A stretch of 64,000 bases of DNA from assembly GCA_022410635.1 (NCBI GenBank), contig JAJVDF010000437.1:656492-720491 (forward strand). The letters are read 5' to 3'. The stretch comes from Tretioscincus oriximinensis (Eukaryota; Chordata; Lepidosauria; Squamata; Gymnophthalmidae). The notes under the pieces are model-generated. The model made no database searches. It had not been told where the DNA came from and saw nothing but the letters and a program-made list of their open reading frames with translations. Each line of letters begins with the position of its first letter. The stretch's first letter is position 1. A program made the translations under genes and the position numbers. This document shows, one piece after another, positions 37,444 through 49,779 of the stretch.

Positions 37444-37609
37444 AGGCCCTGTTCCAATGAACCTTATTCTAGGCTACACCTTGGAATAGGTGCTAATATA
37501 AACTATGGCAGGTCCCAAATGGGGCCTGCCATAATCTACACTGGCTTCTAGATGGCCAAAATCTGTCCAGAGATACAGCTCAGAATAAGGCTCAGTTGGG
37601 ACAGGGCCT
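37444..37609. mobile_element. Inverted-terminal-repeat MITE (AGGCCCTGT ends)
   Basis: AGGCCCTGTTCCAATGAACC + TTATTCT at the left is matched in reverse complement by AGAATAAGGCTCAGTTGGGA + CAGGGCCT at the right (about 27 bases, a few mismatches). No clear target duplication. No coding. Confidence 0.6.
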
Positions 37610-38379
37610 GAAAGCATTTCCACCCCCCTTTTGGGATTCTTAAGAAATTGCAGTATGGATTGCATCGTGTTTGTGATCATGCAGAAAAAGTCCATTTCCC
37701 AACAGCAGTAATAGGAAACCTATACTAGTTAATTTGTACCTGTCTTGGCCACAAATAAACAATGGTAACCCACATTCAATGTGTCAGAAAATGCAATTTT
37801 AGCTTGGAAGAGAACATTTATAGATCCATGGCTATGCAAGAGCCAAAGAAAGGCAAACCTAGAGCATGAAACAGCGACTTTCAATGAGGCTGGCATGATC
37901 CACATTTGAGTGCCAGATTCCCGTTTACCTGATCATTCTTTCCTGCACATTTCCAAGATGTTTTCCTTCTGCCAGGTTTAGTTCTAATTTTGAAACCCAA
38001 CTAGGGGACAAGAGATTAAAAATTCCTTGGCAAGCATTTGTAACGGACAATAAGCAGATGGAGGAAGGATTAAGCAGCCCACGTTGTGCTTGTACCACAT
38101 TTGGAATCCTGTGTTTCTCTTATTATTATTATTTTTTATTCTTCACATAAATATGGACACACTAACAAAACAAACATCAAATTCAAAAACTCCCACCCAT
38201 CCACCCCACACATAGTAAAGGTCGTGTTACAAACATTTACAACCATCTCAATATCATGGACAGAAAAATCTTACTTTTCTTCCTCCAAATTGACCTCTCT
38301 GATGTTCCTTGAATATATTGAATAATTTTCTCCCACTTTTTTTTCATATCATATTTCATACTAATACTATGTTTTGTGT

Positions 38380-38641
38380 AGAGAGCCAGTTTGGTGTAGT
38401 GGTTAGAGTGTGGGACTCTTATCTGTTAGTCTCCCGGTTCAATTCCCCACTCCTCCATGAAGACAGCTGGGTGACCTTGGGCCAATCATAGTTCTTTAGA
38501 ACTTTGTCAGCCCCACCTACTCCACAGGGTGTCTGTCGTGGAGAAAGCAACAAAAGCTATGTGCGCTACCACCCTATGGTACGCAGCCTTGAGACCTTCA
38601 GGTATAGGGCGGGATATAAATACAAATAAATAAATAAATAA
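38380..38641 (+). repeat. Sauria SINE, near full length
   Basis: GAGAGCCAGTTTGGTGTAGT, GGTTAGAGTGTGGGACTCTT, GGTTCAATTCCCCACTCCTC, then CTCCACAGGGTGTCTGTCGT and a tail AGGTATAGGGCGGGATATAA with a TAAA repeat. This is the classic squamate SINE and the clearest taxon marker in the window. Confidence 0.92.
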
Positions 38642-39142
38642 AATATCATTTTATGTTGTCTTAATAAATCAAATTTCAGATGTTCTAATACATAGTATAT
38701 CCAGTTCTGTACATTCCATTTCGATTGGTCTTTCCAGCCCAGTGTTATTACACACTGTGCTGCCAATATTAAAGATTCTATTAATAGTTTTTCATCTTGT
38801 GTAATATTGGCATTTTCCAGATACAAAACGAGACATTTACCTTCTTTCCACATTATATCTTTCCTCAAAATTAAATTTATCAAAGCTCCAACTATCTTCT
38901 AAAAAACTTCTCACATTGCCACCACAAATGAAAGGTGTTCCCAATGTTTGAATTGCAATGACAACATTCTCTACATAATGAGTTAATACAATAGTTTTAT
39001 AACATTTAAATAGCATTTTCAATTTCAGCTCTTTCAACCTCATACACTTCTCATATATCAATCTTTTAAGTGAGTTTTTGACCATACATAATGACCAATT
39101 TGGCACTTCAGCCCATTTTTGAAATAAAATTTGTTCTATATT

Positions 39143-39162
39143 CACACACACACACGCATGCA

Positions 39163-39194
<32 letters not shown>

Positions 39195-39201
39195 CACACA
39201 A
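39143..39201. repeat. CA/GCAC microsatellite
   Basis: CACACACACACACGCATGCA followed by repeated CGCA and more CA. The minus-strand ORF through it gains repeating Cys/Val only because of the repeat. Confidence 0.9.
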
Positions 39202-39250
39202 AAGAATGTAATTCTAATTTTATGTCAAGGAAATTAAAAAGCAAGGTTCT

Positions 39251-42200
39251 GTCCCAAGATTGTCTTTAGAACATCAATATGATTTTCAGCGTATTTGTCT
39301 AAAATGAGACTTAGAGTTAGGGCCAGTTTTCACTCCCGGTGCTTTGATTCTCACAGTCATGTCCATAGGGCAGGGAACTGCTGTAAAAAGAGCAAATAAA
39401 AAAAGGTGTCCCATCTTGAGTAAATACCAGTCACAAGGGAGAATAGAAAAGCAGAGCAATTGCCAAGAGCTGTTCCTGATAATTAGTAGTTTCTCATACA
39501 CATCTTTGCCAGTGCTTAATCAAAAGATAATATGTAGCCATGACCCAACACTATACCATCCTGCCTGACAAACCAGCTCCAAATTGGATAGATCCCATTT
39601 CAAACATTTAAGTGCTGTGTGTGAAAGTTGCAAATCCTTAGAAAAACATAATCACATCCATTTTAGTCAGAAGGAAACCCTGCTGAGCTTAAATAATCTT
39701 ATGCTAGTTGCATATCTTTAAGATTATAGTCTAAGCTTCTATTAATGCATGTCTCCATTCTGCAAAGGGCCCATGTGTTGACTGTTTAAGGGTCTCAAAA
39801 CTACTTTCTTAACAACTACTATGAGAGTAATTCTACAATTCACTTATTTTTACCCATTATTATTTAACTATTATTACAATCTGGAAGTTTCTCATGTGAA
39901 GTTTCTCATGTGAAAGCATTTTCTTGACCTTTAACCCCACTGGATCATTCTTTGTCTATGATTTGGTTTCCAAATAATTCAGAATAAACTTTTTGAATTT
40001 TGTAATTAGGCCAAGCAGGCCACTGTTTTTCAGCCCTGCCATGTTTTTTCACCTTGTTTATCAACCCTCCTAGAAATAGAAGATAACAGAAACAAGACTT
40101 TGCTTATACAAGTAGAATTCAAAGTTAAGGGTCTAAGAGCACCTGAGAACCTAACAGAGAGAAAATGTTTTTCAGTCTGAGTTTTTGTAGACTGGGAGTG
40201 CTTCTGGATAAGGTTTTCTTCGTGCTACTATGGCATGATTATGAAGGATATGCCTCACCTAGTTCTAGCATTGGTAGCATTAGAAAGGTCCCATATTATG
40301 CTTTTTTAAGTCCTTTCATGCTGATCTACAGTGCAATGTGCTGTCTTCTTGTGCAGGCATGATTGCAAAATCCCTGAGACCTCCAGCCCTTTTCAGCAAG
40401 GCAGGTCAGGGAAAAACATTTTGCCTGCTGAACTTAGGCAGCATGTTTTATTAATTCCCCTTGAGCTTGATCAACTCCAAGGATTTTAAACTTTTCTTCT
40501 AACAAGAAGGGGGCAGCAGTTAATGACAGAAGAAAAATAGGTTTTCTTGAGAGCTGTAGACTCCCAGAGCCCCATGGGATTTGTAGCCAAATATATGAGA
40601 AAGAGAGTTTCTTTGCTGTGTGTGGAGAAAGGATAAGTCTTTTGTAGCAAAACAACAAAGCACAGTAGTCTGGATGCAACCTTAGTCTATACCATCAGAT
40701 ACACAGAGTTTTCTCTATCACACAACCCTAGGACAGAGGGCACTCCTTAAAACTGATGGGTAGAAAAGTGAGAACACCATTTAACTAAGTTTAGAAAAGT
40801 AGGAAACACAGATTTGACAAAACAGGTTATGTAGAATTGTTCTGAGTATCATTGAGTCATAGTCAACTTCTGCCTAACTGTATGGACATATCTATGCAAT
40901 TTTCTTGGCAGAGATACTGAAGTGTTTTGCCATTTCTTACTTACAGCAGGAAGCAAGCTATTGTACTCTCCACTTCCATGGCCATTCCTCTACCACTGAG
41001 TTGCAGCTGCTCCTTTTAGAAGCAAGTGACGTGAATTAAATGAATTGCCATCAGCAGTAATTATCAGATTAGAGTCTTAGGCGTGAGAGTCTTTTATACA
41101 AAGTTAACATGAGAAGGGAAGTCTATGATCCAGATTACAATGCACACCGTCCACTCCCAATTAACACATTAAATGAACAGCCCTACGTACGTGGATGCAG
41201 GATTACCGTATTTCATGGATTCCACACATAATCCATGATTATGCAAGGAAGTCTAGCTGAAAAGGCAAAAGTCCATGATTTTTACAAATTTGGAGAGGTT
41301 AAATGTTGCTTGTGAGGGGCAGGTGGGAACTGCTTATAATGCCTCCATATTTCCAGTTTGAAATATGGCAACCTTACTTTTATATAAGTTTGCTAAACAA
41401 ATTCATGATATTGTATGAGTGAAAAACACAACTTCATCAAGGTGACAATGCAATTCTAACCCTTTTCTTTGGAGCTGAAACACTAATTAGAGAGATTAAA
41501 ATATTTTTACAAGTAACAGGAAACAAAGTCATAAATATGCAATACATTTTACAGCATTATGTAAATATACTCATATGGCTGATTTGCCTCTACTGACTCC
41601 TGCTATTTTTTCACTGTTTTAGAACTGCATAAAGGCAATTCTATTAAAGCAGGATGTGTTTTTTTGCTTCTCATTGACCTGAGCTGGAGTTCATGTAACA
41701 TGAGGAGATAAATACATAAGAATAGATACTTTTATGACACACGCAAAACCTGCAAAGAGAAAGTTACATTGTAAATATTTTATTTTCTCCTCTCTTGCAT
41801 AAGATGGTAATCCTCCAAAATGATACCCGTAATGTTAAAAGCAAAATATTTGCCATATTTCTAGCTTTTTAAAAAAAGAAGAAATAATCATTTTTAATGC
41901 AGATTATCAGCTTTGGCTGCATTGCACACTGTGGACTTCCTTCTTAGTAAACATGACCAAAAATTTGCTGTCAGGATTACGTAATTGGATACCAACTGTC
42001 ATTTTTAATAGCAACAAGCCTGAGCATTTCGCAAGTTCATCTTCACATTATCACAGCAATACATACAACAACCCTGCAAGAAAAGGTGAATGTTTTGCAA
42101 ATGGGAAGGGACTGAAATTGAAGGATGATCACTAGTGTTAACCCTTTACCCACATAATGAAAAGACAGGCCCCAATGACAATGACTCTGGTGGCAGAAAA

Positions 42201-43740
42201 GAGTGAAAGAAAAAGAAAAAGGGACAGTAGAGGACGAGATGGATGGATAGTTGTCATGGGCACACAATTCCCTTGAAGAATGGGAGTAACCCATTTTTCT
42301 GCAGTGGGGGGGGACATTAAGCTTCATTTTTCAAGACTGAAAAAGGTTTAAAAACATAATTATAGCAGCAACAAATATAAGCTTGGGCTAAAGTCAGCAT
42401 ATGGAAGAAGATGGAAGGTCGATGCTACGAGCCATGAAAACTCAGACATAACTGAGCAACAGAACAATGACCATGGTGAGAAAATGCATTGCCAAATGTG
42501 GTAGCTGATGTGGGGCCCTCTGCATGCTGAACTATAGTTCCTGTAACTTTCTAACAATTGCAATTATCCTATCTTGATGGAAACTACTACCAATGTCTGG
42601 TCAGATAAATATTCATGAATCCTGGCTTAAATACTACATAAGGTGCCTCCAGATGTGCTGAAAAAACAGGAAAGTTACCAGCACTGAAATGGACTGGCCA
42701 GACATTACACCCTTGTATGATTACAATGAACTGTGATGTGAGTTGGCTTCTTGGTTTTGGATGCTTAATCAGCAAATGTGAGACCATAATTAAACCAATC
42801 AATCCCCAATTTGGCTAAAATGCCTAGTATCCCACAAGTGCAATAGCATTCCCTCCCTATTCCCATACCCTTTTTTTAAAAATTACTATAACCCACCTTA
42901 AAACCCTATGATACAGGGTGGAATAAAAATGGAACCAAATAAATAAATTTCAAATTCTTGTCAATACAGATCCAAAATTTGGATTGGTTGATTTTCTCAA
43001 AAGACCATTGTTTTAAATTTCTAGAGCTCTATGTCTAACAATATATTAACTTCATCAGGGATTTGTTTTGAAAATTTATGCTTCCTTTGTAAATTGTGAA
43101 GAACAAAGATCTGTCGCCATTTAGCAACTAAAAGCGTCGTGGTGCTGTATCAGTTCTTTTTATTTTAACAATTTTTAAAAGCCTTTTTATTTTAAGCAGC
43201 CTTGCAAAAAAAATGTGCCAGGAATGTAATTCATCCACATATTTCTTGGATCAGCATTAATATGTTCAGATGCTAGGCAGACTGTAGCATTATGTACTGA
43301 AACTCAGATACACCCAGAAAATTCCCCCAGGTGAATTTTCTGATAAAGCCACATTTGCTAGCATGAAGTTTCATACTGTAATCTGCATCTGATGAAATAG
43401 GCTTTATCTGCAAAAGATACCAACTTCTCCCTCCGTGTTACTCATTAGGGTGCTGTTTATCCCTCTTGCTTATTGATCCAGATCAACACAACTACTTGTG
43501 TGAAAGCCACATTTATAAAAATAGAAAGATCGAGCCTTTAGCTGCTTACAAAGTAGACAGATTTTTCTCTCTGAACTGTTCTATCATTCCGAAAAAAGGG
43601 CTGAAACATACTGGATGATTCAACATTGGATAGCTACACTCTTTTCTCCGTGCTGGAGAGATTTAAAGGAGACCCTGTCTGGTCCAAACAGGACAACAAC
43701 CAGCAGCCTCAAGAACAGATAAATTCATGGAAATCAGGGT
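39251..43740. other. Presumed GCNT4 intron; no gene seen
   Basis: About 4.5 kb of AT-rich DNA. Near 42886-42948 a CCACCTTAAAACCCTATGAT ... AATAAATAAATTT block looks like a LINE/SINE tail. Nothing else recognised. Confidence 0.4.
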
Positions 43741-44720
43741 CTATTAGAATGGCTGCCCAGTTATTTAAAATCTCCCTATCCCCCAAATCAGAAGAAACTT
43801 AATCAACTGCAGCTCTTTTAAGTCCAGTGTGATGTGTGACTGACCAGTCGTTCTAGACAGCAGTGTAGATGCTGCATTCTGCAGCAACTGGAGCTTCCAA
43901 ACCATTTTCAAGGGCAGCCCCAAACAGAGTGGATTACAATAGTCCAGTCTCAAAGTTACCAGAGCCTGGATTACCGTGGTTAGATCAGCCCTGTTCAGAA
44001 GTGTCCATAACTGGAAATAAGTGCTCCTGGTTACCACCTCCATCTAATCGTCAAGTGTTAGCACCCCCAGATTTTGCACCCCTCTCTTATAGGGCAATTC
44101 AACCCCATCGAGGAAAGGTTATTTCCCACCTTCACGAACCCGGGGTGATCCATCCCACAACACCTCCATCTTATCTGGATTCAGTTCCAATGTATCCCCC
44201 CACCCATTCAATCCACCACTCTCAGGCATGTTTCAACCACCTCCCCTGATTCAAACTGGACAGAGAGACAGAGTTGAGTGTCATCTGCATATTGGTGACC
44301 ACTCCAAATCTCCTGATCACCTCTCTCAGCGGCTTGTGAGCTCCCAGGGTGTGGAGCAAAATCTCCCAGATCACTCTCTCGTATCAGCCTTGGAGATAGG
44401 AGCAGAACCAGAACCAACAGAGCCACTCTCCAGAACCTCCCAAAGAGGCACTCACCACTCCCTGCACTCAGTCACACCTTGATGGATAACATCTATTAGC
44501 CATGAAGGTCAGGGATCCAGACAGCATGTAACTGGCCAAAACCCAGCAAGCAATTTGTCTACATCCTCAAGCCCCAATTATTTAAAATTGATCCAAGATA
44601 ACTGGATCAGATGGTTCTCTGGATACTTCCACAGGACCATTCACTGTTGTGGCATCCACAGGTACTTGTCTGTGTGATGTTCTTGGAGTGTGAACTCCAA
44701 GTGATATCCACTGATCACCA
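43741..44720 (-). mobile_element. L2-type LINE, broken RT C-terminus
   Basis: A minus-strand ORF (43765-44043) has DLTTVIQALVTLRLDYCNPL, CLGLPLKMVWKLQLLQNAAS, the hallmark of L2 reverse transcriptase C-terminal regions. Further 5' blocks (44208-44720) align in order with the L2 at 63000-63810. Several frame breaks; inactive. Confidence 0.85.
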
Positions 44721-45229
44721 AATGCAGCCCAGACCAACATGAGACCTTCTTGCAGTCCACACTCACTCCCCAGTGCACACTAACTCAGGTTTCCATACTT
44801 GTGCAAACATCCCACGTAGTTTCTAGTATCAATTCTGATCATACTGGCATCCTGACAGAGACACAGAATCCAAGCACCAAGACAGGCTGGGTCCACAGTA
44901 ATACAACTGTTTGCAGACTGCCAGTGTGTCAACTCGTTTATAATATAACGGAAGCACCAAACAACAGCTGAAACATGCAAAGCTTTCAGAGGCTGCGTGC
45001 CTGGATGTGAACATTGCACCTTTATTCTTCTTCCAGTAACAATCCTAGGCAAGACGAGAGCTCCTGTATTGTGAAAAACTGTATGGAACTGGTCTGCTGT
45101 TCCCATATATTCTGTCGTTTGTTTCCTAGCGTAGCCCAGTTCTTCAGGGCTGAAGAAAGATTAAAGTCCTTGCAGGACAAGCACCTGAGGGCTCCTGCTA
45201 GCTGCCCCCTGTTTCCCCAGTTCAGTCGC
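44721..45229. other. No gene seen
   Basis: Unassigned sequence leading into the CpG island. Confidence 0.35.
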
Positions 45230-47290
45230 CCTAAAATGCGACGGAGTTGGTTCCACACCGAAAGCCACATCAGCTGCCGCGTGCAGTGCGAACGGAAGCC
45301 AAGGGCGATGACAGATCTAAGGCACAGGCAGCTCCACAGGCAGCTCAGCTGAAACGGCTGGACCCGCTCGTAGCCCCCCCCCCGCCCCGCCCTCGCTTAC
45401 GGCCCCCGGGCAAAACAGCCGCTGCTCCCGTGGGGCTAGTGAGGCCCCCCTGGGGCTTGGAGCCACGGGGAATTTCCCCGCGGTCTCATGGTCCCATGCT
45501 CAGGGCAGCCGCGGGCGTGGGGCGCCTCTGCCTCTGTATAGTGAAACCACTCCGCCCGAGCCCCGGGGGCGCCAGGGGGCGGCCGGGAGAGGGGAGGCTG
45601 CGTGCTCGCCCGGCCAAGAAGCCGAAGGAGGGCGCCGCGCGGCCACGGGGGCACCGCCACCCTTCCCCTCCGGGGACCCTCGGCGATCGGCGCCACGGGG
45701 AAGCCTCCCAAGCGCCGCCAGGAGCCCCGCAGGAGCTGCCCAGCCCCAGGGCCGGCGGCAGGGGAAGGGCCGGCGGGTCTCCGGGGGGAAGCCGAGGGAG
45801 CCACGGCGGGAGCAGGGGGGGGGGGAAGCGTCCCACTCACAGGCTGGAAGGCGGTGGGCACAGCCAGGCTGCCGCTGCTCCGCTGCTTTCCAAGTTGCGC
45901 CGCCTGCACGTGCTCCCGCCTCCGCCTCCGCCTCCCGGCCGCTTCTTTCCACTTCCGAGCGCGAAACCTCCCCAGCGCCGCCCCCGCCAGCCGCTCGCCT
46001 CCCCTCCCCAGCGCCGCCCTCGCAGCCCGGGGCTCCCCTCAGCCTCGCCCGGGGCTCCCGCGCTGCTCCCTCGGAGAGACTGAGGGGAAAAGGCTTCGTC
46101 CGCGCTTGCCCCGAGCGGCTGGGCGGAGCAGGAAGAGGAAAGAAGAAGGCGAGAGGCGAAGCCCGGGCGCCGCCGAGGCCGCCCAAAAAGTTTCTCTCGC
46201 TCTCTGGCTCTCCCTCAGAGGCGGCTGCAGCCCCCCGCCCGCCCCGCGCCCCCCGCCCCCCGCGCACTCACCCACCCGAGGGCAGCCGGGGTCGCCGCCT
46301 CTCGCCTCAGCGGCCGCTAGGAGCCGGGCCAGATGTGCGCAGCTGGCCTGGGCGGGCGCCTCCACAGCGGCGGCAGCAGCCGTAGGGAGGCGGCGGGCTC
46401 CTCCCCCTGCCTGCCCCCCCCCCCTCAGCAGCCCGCCGGAGAGCCTCGTGGGCTGCTGGCAGAGCGGGGACGTGGGGGAGGCGCCCGCCCAGAGCGTGAG
46501 GGGAGCGGCAGGCGGGGCGGCTCACCTGCTCCAGCAGCCCTGGGAGGAAGAGGAGGGAGGGGGGCAGTTCTGCCGCTGACTGGGGAGGATGACGCCGCCC
46601 ACCGGCCCGGAGCCACCCTCGACCTGCGCGCCTGCCGACCCCCTTGGGCCGCCCTGGCCGAGCGCGCAGGGGTTTCGCCCTCCCCGCAGGGAGCCTCCCC
46701 TCCCCTGCCCGAGGAGAAGGGGCGGCGGCGGCCCGGCTGCTTCAGGCGGAGTCAGGGAACCTTTGTGCTTCTAAAGCCATTTCAGTCCTGCAAAACTGGA
46801 CTGAAAAACCAGCAAAGCGGGGATTTCCCCTGGTTCTGCTGCTTCTCGGCGCAGGTTTGCAGGGCTGGAGACGGTTTAGAATCACGTGCGGGGCCACAGC
46901 CTTCCTTGCGGCTTTTTTTCCCTCCCCGAGCTGGGAAGTGAAAATGAAAGAGGCGCCTCCACCGCGCGCCCGGGAAGCCTGCCGTCCTCTGGGCCGCCTG
47001 CCTGGTTCGCTCACCCTCGCCCTCTTCTCCCGCCAAGCAGCCCCGGGGGCGCCGCCTTCTGTCGAGGGGAGCGAGGTGTGCAAAGCCCGCGGTTGGAAGC
47101 ATTCGGGGCTGCTCTGGCCCTTCCCTACCGTCGGCCCCCTTCCCACCGCCTCTGCCCAGGGAGCGGAAGAAATAGGCTGGGCTGACAGTGGGCTTGCCTG
47201 GGCTCAGGGTGAGCAGCAGCAGCAGCAGCAGCAGCCCTGGAAACCGGCGCCGAGAATGAAGGGGAGAGAAGGAAACGGGGCTGCTGGGAT
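45230..47290 (-). promoter_or_regulatory. CpG island, candidate GCNT4 promoter and 5' exon
   Basis: A two-kilobase CpG-dense, GC-rich block with many GGGCGG-type boxes. Overlapping Pro/Arg/Ala-rich ORFs occur in nearly every frame on both strands, which is the signature of GC content rather than a gene. Three minus-strand splice donors look functional: GAGCAG|GTGAGC (exon end 46526), GGTGG|GTGAGT (46272) and CAGCCT|GTGAGT (45841). The next minus-strand gene downstream is GCNT4, whose coding exon has a strong acceptor immediately before its ATG, so an intron of about 17.6-18.3 kb would join them. A CAG repeat lies near 47211-47235. The alternative is a promoter for an unseen non-coding RNA. 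Confidence 0.55.
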
Positions 47291-47338
47291 CAGCTGGACA
47301 AGTTCCTATTAAAAGTTTGCAAAAGCAAGTGAGAAGTC

Positions 47339-48365
47339 ATGAACATAAGAACATCAGAAGAGCCATACTGGATCAGGCCACAGCCCATCAAGTCCAGCAT
47401 TCTGTCTCACACAGAGGCCCACCAGATGCACCTGGGCAGTCCGAACGGAGGAAAGCAAAATATGCACCTGTTCATGACTCCCTGCAAATGGCATTTCAGG
47501 AGTCCTGCTTGTGGCTCCATCCCGGAGGCAACATCCAGACATCCATCCTAGTATCCATTTATACCTTTGGTGTCCATAAACCTGTCTAGTCCTGTCTTGA
47601 AACTGTCCAAGCTGTTAACTACCACTACCTCTTCAGGAAGTAAATTCCACAGGCCGATGGCCCTCTGGGTAGGGTTGCCATACATCCCAGGAAGGGGGAT
47701 AATCTTGGCTTTGGGGACTAAAATATAGTCCCCTCCGGGTTTTAAGATAAAATCCCAGATTTTTACATTCCCCGATGCTGCATCAGGGAATATAAAAATG
47801 CAGGATTTTAAAGGCAAAGGAATCATCAGAGCTGATGGCTGCAGCCCGAGCAATGCTTTCCAGGGTCCTGGAAGGAACTCTGTTCTCCTGTCACAAACCC
47901 AGGTGTTTTTCCTCTGCTGGAGGCAAGCTGGCGCGCTTTGCCTGACAGCAGGCACGAAACCCCGTCTCCAGCAGAGAAGCAGCTACGCGCACGCACACAC
48001 GGACGCTTGTGGCGAGACACCGCACCCCCGTCCCGGTTTTGGGCTGCCAAAATATGGCAACCCTACCTCTGGGTGAAAAAATACTTTCCTTTGTCTGTTC
48101 TCACTTTTCTACCCAACAGTTTTAAGAAGTGCCCTCTGGTCCTTGTGTTGTGTGATACAGAAAACATTTTTCTCTATTCACCCTGTTGATCCCATGCATT
48201 TTGTACACTTCAATCAGATCACCTCTCAAACGTTGCCTTTCGAGGCTGAAGAGGCCCAGATGTTGCAGCCTGACTTCATAAGGGAGGTGCTCCAGACCCT
48301 TAATCATTTTTGTTGCCCTTTACTGGACCTTCTCCAGTTCCACAACATCCCTCTTGAGATGTGGC
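47339..48365 (-). mobile_element. CR1 LINE 3' portion, interrupted by a hAT MITE
   Basis: Starts with the antisense tail GAACATAAGAACATCAGAAG and runs through the 3' UTR to TTCCACAACATCCCTCTTGA (the block also seen at 305). The element is continuous if 47670-48065 is removed: ...GATGGCCCTCTGGG joins GTGAAAAAATACTTTCC after one copy of the duplication is dropped. Confidence 0.88.
47670..48065. mobile_element. hAT-type MITE, copy 3, inside a CR1
   Basis: TAGGGTTGCCATACATCCCA to GCCAAAATATGGCAACCCTA with perfect 8-base duplication CCTCTGGG (47662-47669 and 48066-48073). The host CR1 supplies the empty-site sequence, confirming both the boundaries and the 8-base target. The core shares CTCCTGTCACAAACCCAGG with copy 1 and GGACGCTTGTGGCGAGACA with copy 2. 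Confidence 0.92.
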
Positions 48366-49779
48366 TAAAATGGAAATAAATTCTTGGGTGTCATTTTGAA
48401 TTTGATAACAGATACTTTAGCTGGCCTAGTTTTCTTTTATTAGAGGTATCAGTTACAGGTACTAGTATACAATCTAATGCTAATAAAAACAGTAATTTTT
48501 GCCACAGTGTAATTGGAACAAAGTGAATTCTGGAAATAAAAAGGAATGTTTGAAAAAATTCTCATTGTCTGAATGAGATGTTTAAAAAATGCTGTTCTAC
48601 ATGGTTGATTAAAGTGGTATATCTGTTTTAATTTAAAAATTAAATGCAAGTTACTGTATAAATTGTAGCTTGTGTATAAGGCTTTACACAAATTCAGCTT
48701 CAAAATACTTCAATCCTTCTAATCTTGGAAAAGGCAGAGGAAGCATCTAAAAATAAATGATCAAATTAAATCTTTTAAATTATTTTAATAAAGCAGACAT
48801 AATAATATTTAGAAATGGATTATATTCTCCTTGAAGGTTCAAATGAGCATCTGTTGGATATTCATACANTTTGTTTTCTGTATGTGCGATAATTACTGGA
48901 ATAATCAGATTGTTAGCTTCAACTCTTCCTAAAGAAGTGGTGTCTCCTTTGACACAAACAGGTACAAAGAAATTTTCAGTATCAGGTCAAATTTCTCAAA
49001 GGCCCTCCCTGAGGATGTTTACCAGGCTGTTCTGCTTAAGTTAGCTTCTGAAAACGTCATTATTTCAACAAAATGTCTTCTTCAACTATAGTCTGACCAA
49101 TATTTAAATAGATTTTCTGACTCATTGGATAAAATTAAGATTCTATTTTGCAAAACCCAGTGTATACTTACCCTAACTAAAATGCATAAATGCATCATTA
49201 CCAAACATTCATTACTAGTTACATTTTTACCTTGACTTTCTGAACAAAAATATGAGCCCTCTCCACACCTCATCTGTATATTCTGCAGCGCTGCTGAAGC
49301 CCTCCTCACGAGGAATGCAGTACTGCCATGGTAANTACTGGGATGTTAGTTTCCTGCTTACTTGGGACCCAGCATCCATCATGCGTGCCTGTGTGCGATT
49401 GGCACCTGGATGGGACTTTGCTCGACGTCTCACCCATATGTGGAAATCGTCCTTGCTATGCTTCTGCATGTGGCAATGAAAATGGATCCAGGAGGTGTGG
49501 AACACACTTTCTGTGCTCTGAACAAATGCACANTAAAGGGCTTTTCAGCATTGAAGAAGAGTGCGTATGTGTGNCAGAGCAGCCTCCATTCCACTCCCAT
49601 TCAGTCACGTGCATACCATGTGGATGCAGCCTGATATAGCTATTTCTTTGAAAACTTGATATTTAGAGATTGAAATAGAAGAGAAATTGAGGAAGGAATC
49701 ACTGAAAGTCACAACGGTAGTGTAAAAAAAAAAGGAAAGCAAAATTAGTAGCAGGCTCCTAAGTGGCAACAATTATGGA
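48366..49779. other. No gene seen
   Basis: AT-rich, with a moderately GC-rich patch at 49250-49640 that has ORFs on both strands containing ambiguous bases and no motif. That patch may be an unrecognised repeat. Confidence 0.35.

Larger units (their letters stand above)
38105..39250 (-). mobile_element. L1 LINE ORF2 C-terminus and 3' end, split by a SINE
   Basis: Minus-strand ORFs (38837-39244 and 38566-38883) carry an L1 ORF2 C-terminal pattern: LLIESLILAAQCVITLGWKD then WNVQNWIYYVLEHLKFD, where L1 has the A-A-R-...-A-x-x-W-K and P-T-x-x-x-W-x motifs. Frames are broken. A Sauria SINE sits at 38380-38641. A TTATTATTATT tract at 38115 would be the element's 3' tail. Confidence 0.65.

Noticed and set aside
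45247..47312. Long ORFs on both strands (up to 325 residues) in the CpG island
   Set aside because: They overlap in almost all frames, are dominated by Pro, Arg, Ala and Gly, and show no domain. GC-rich DNA lacks stop codons and gives such ORFs by chance.
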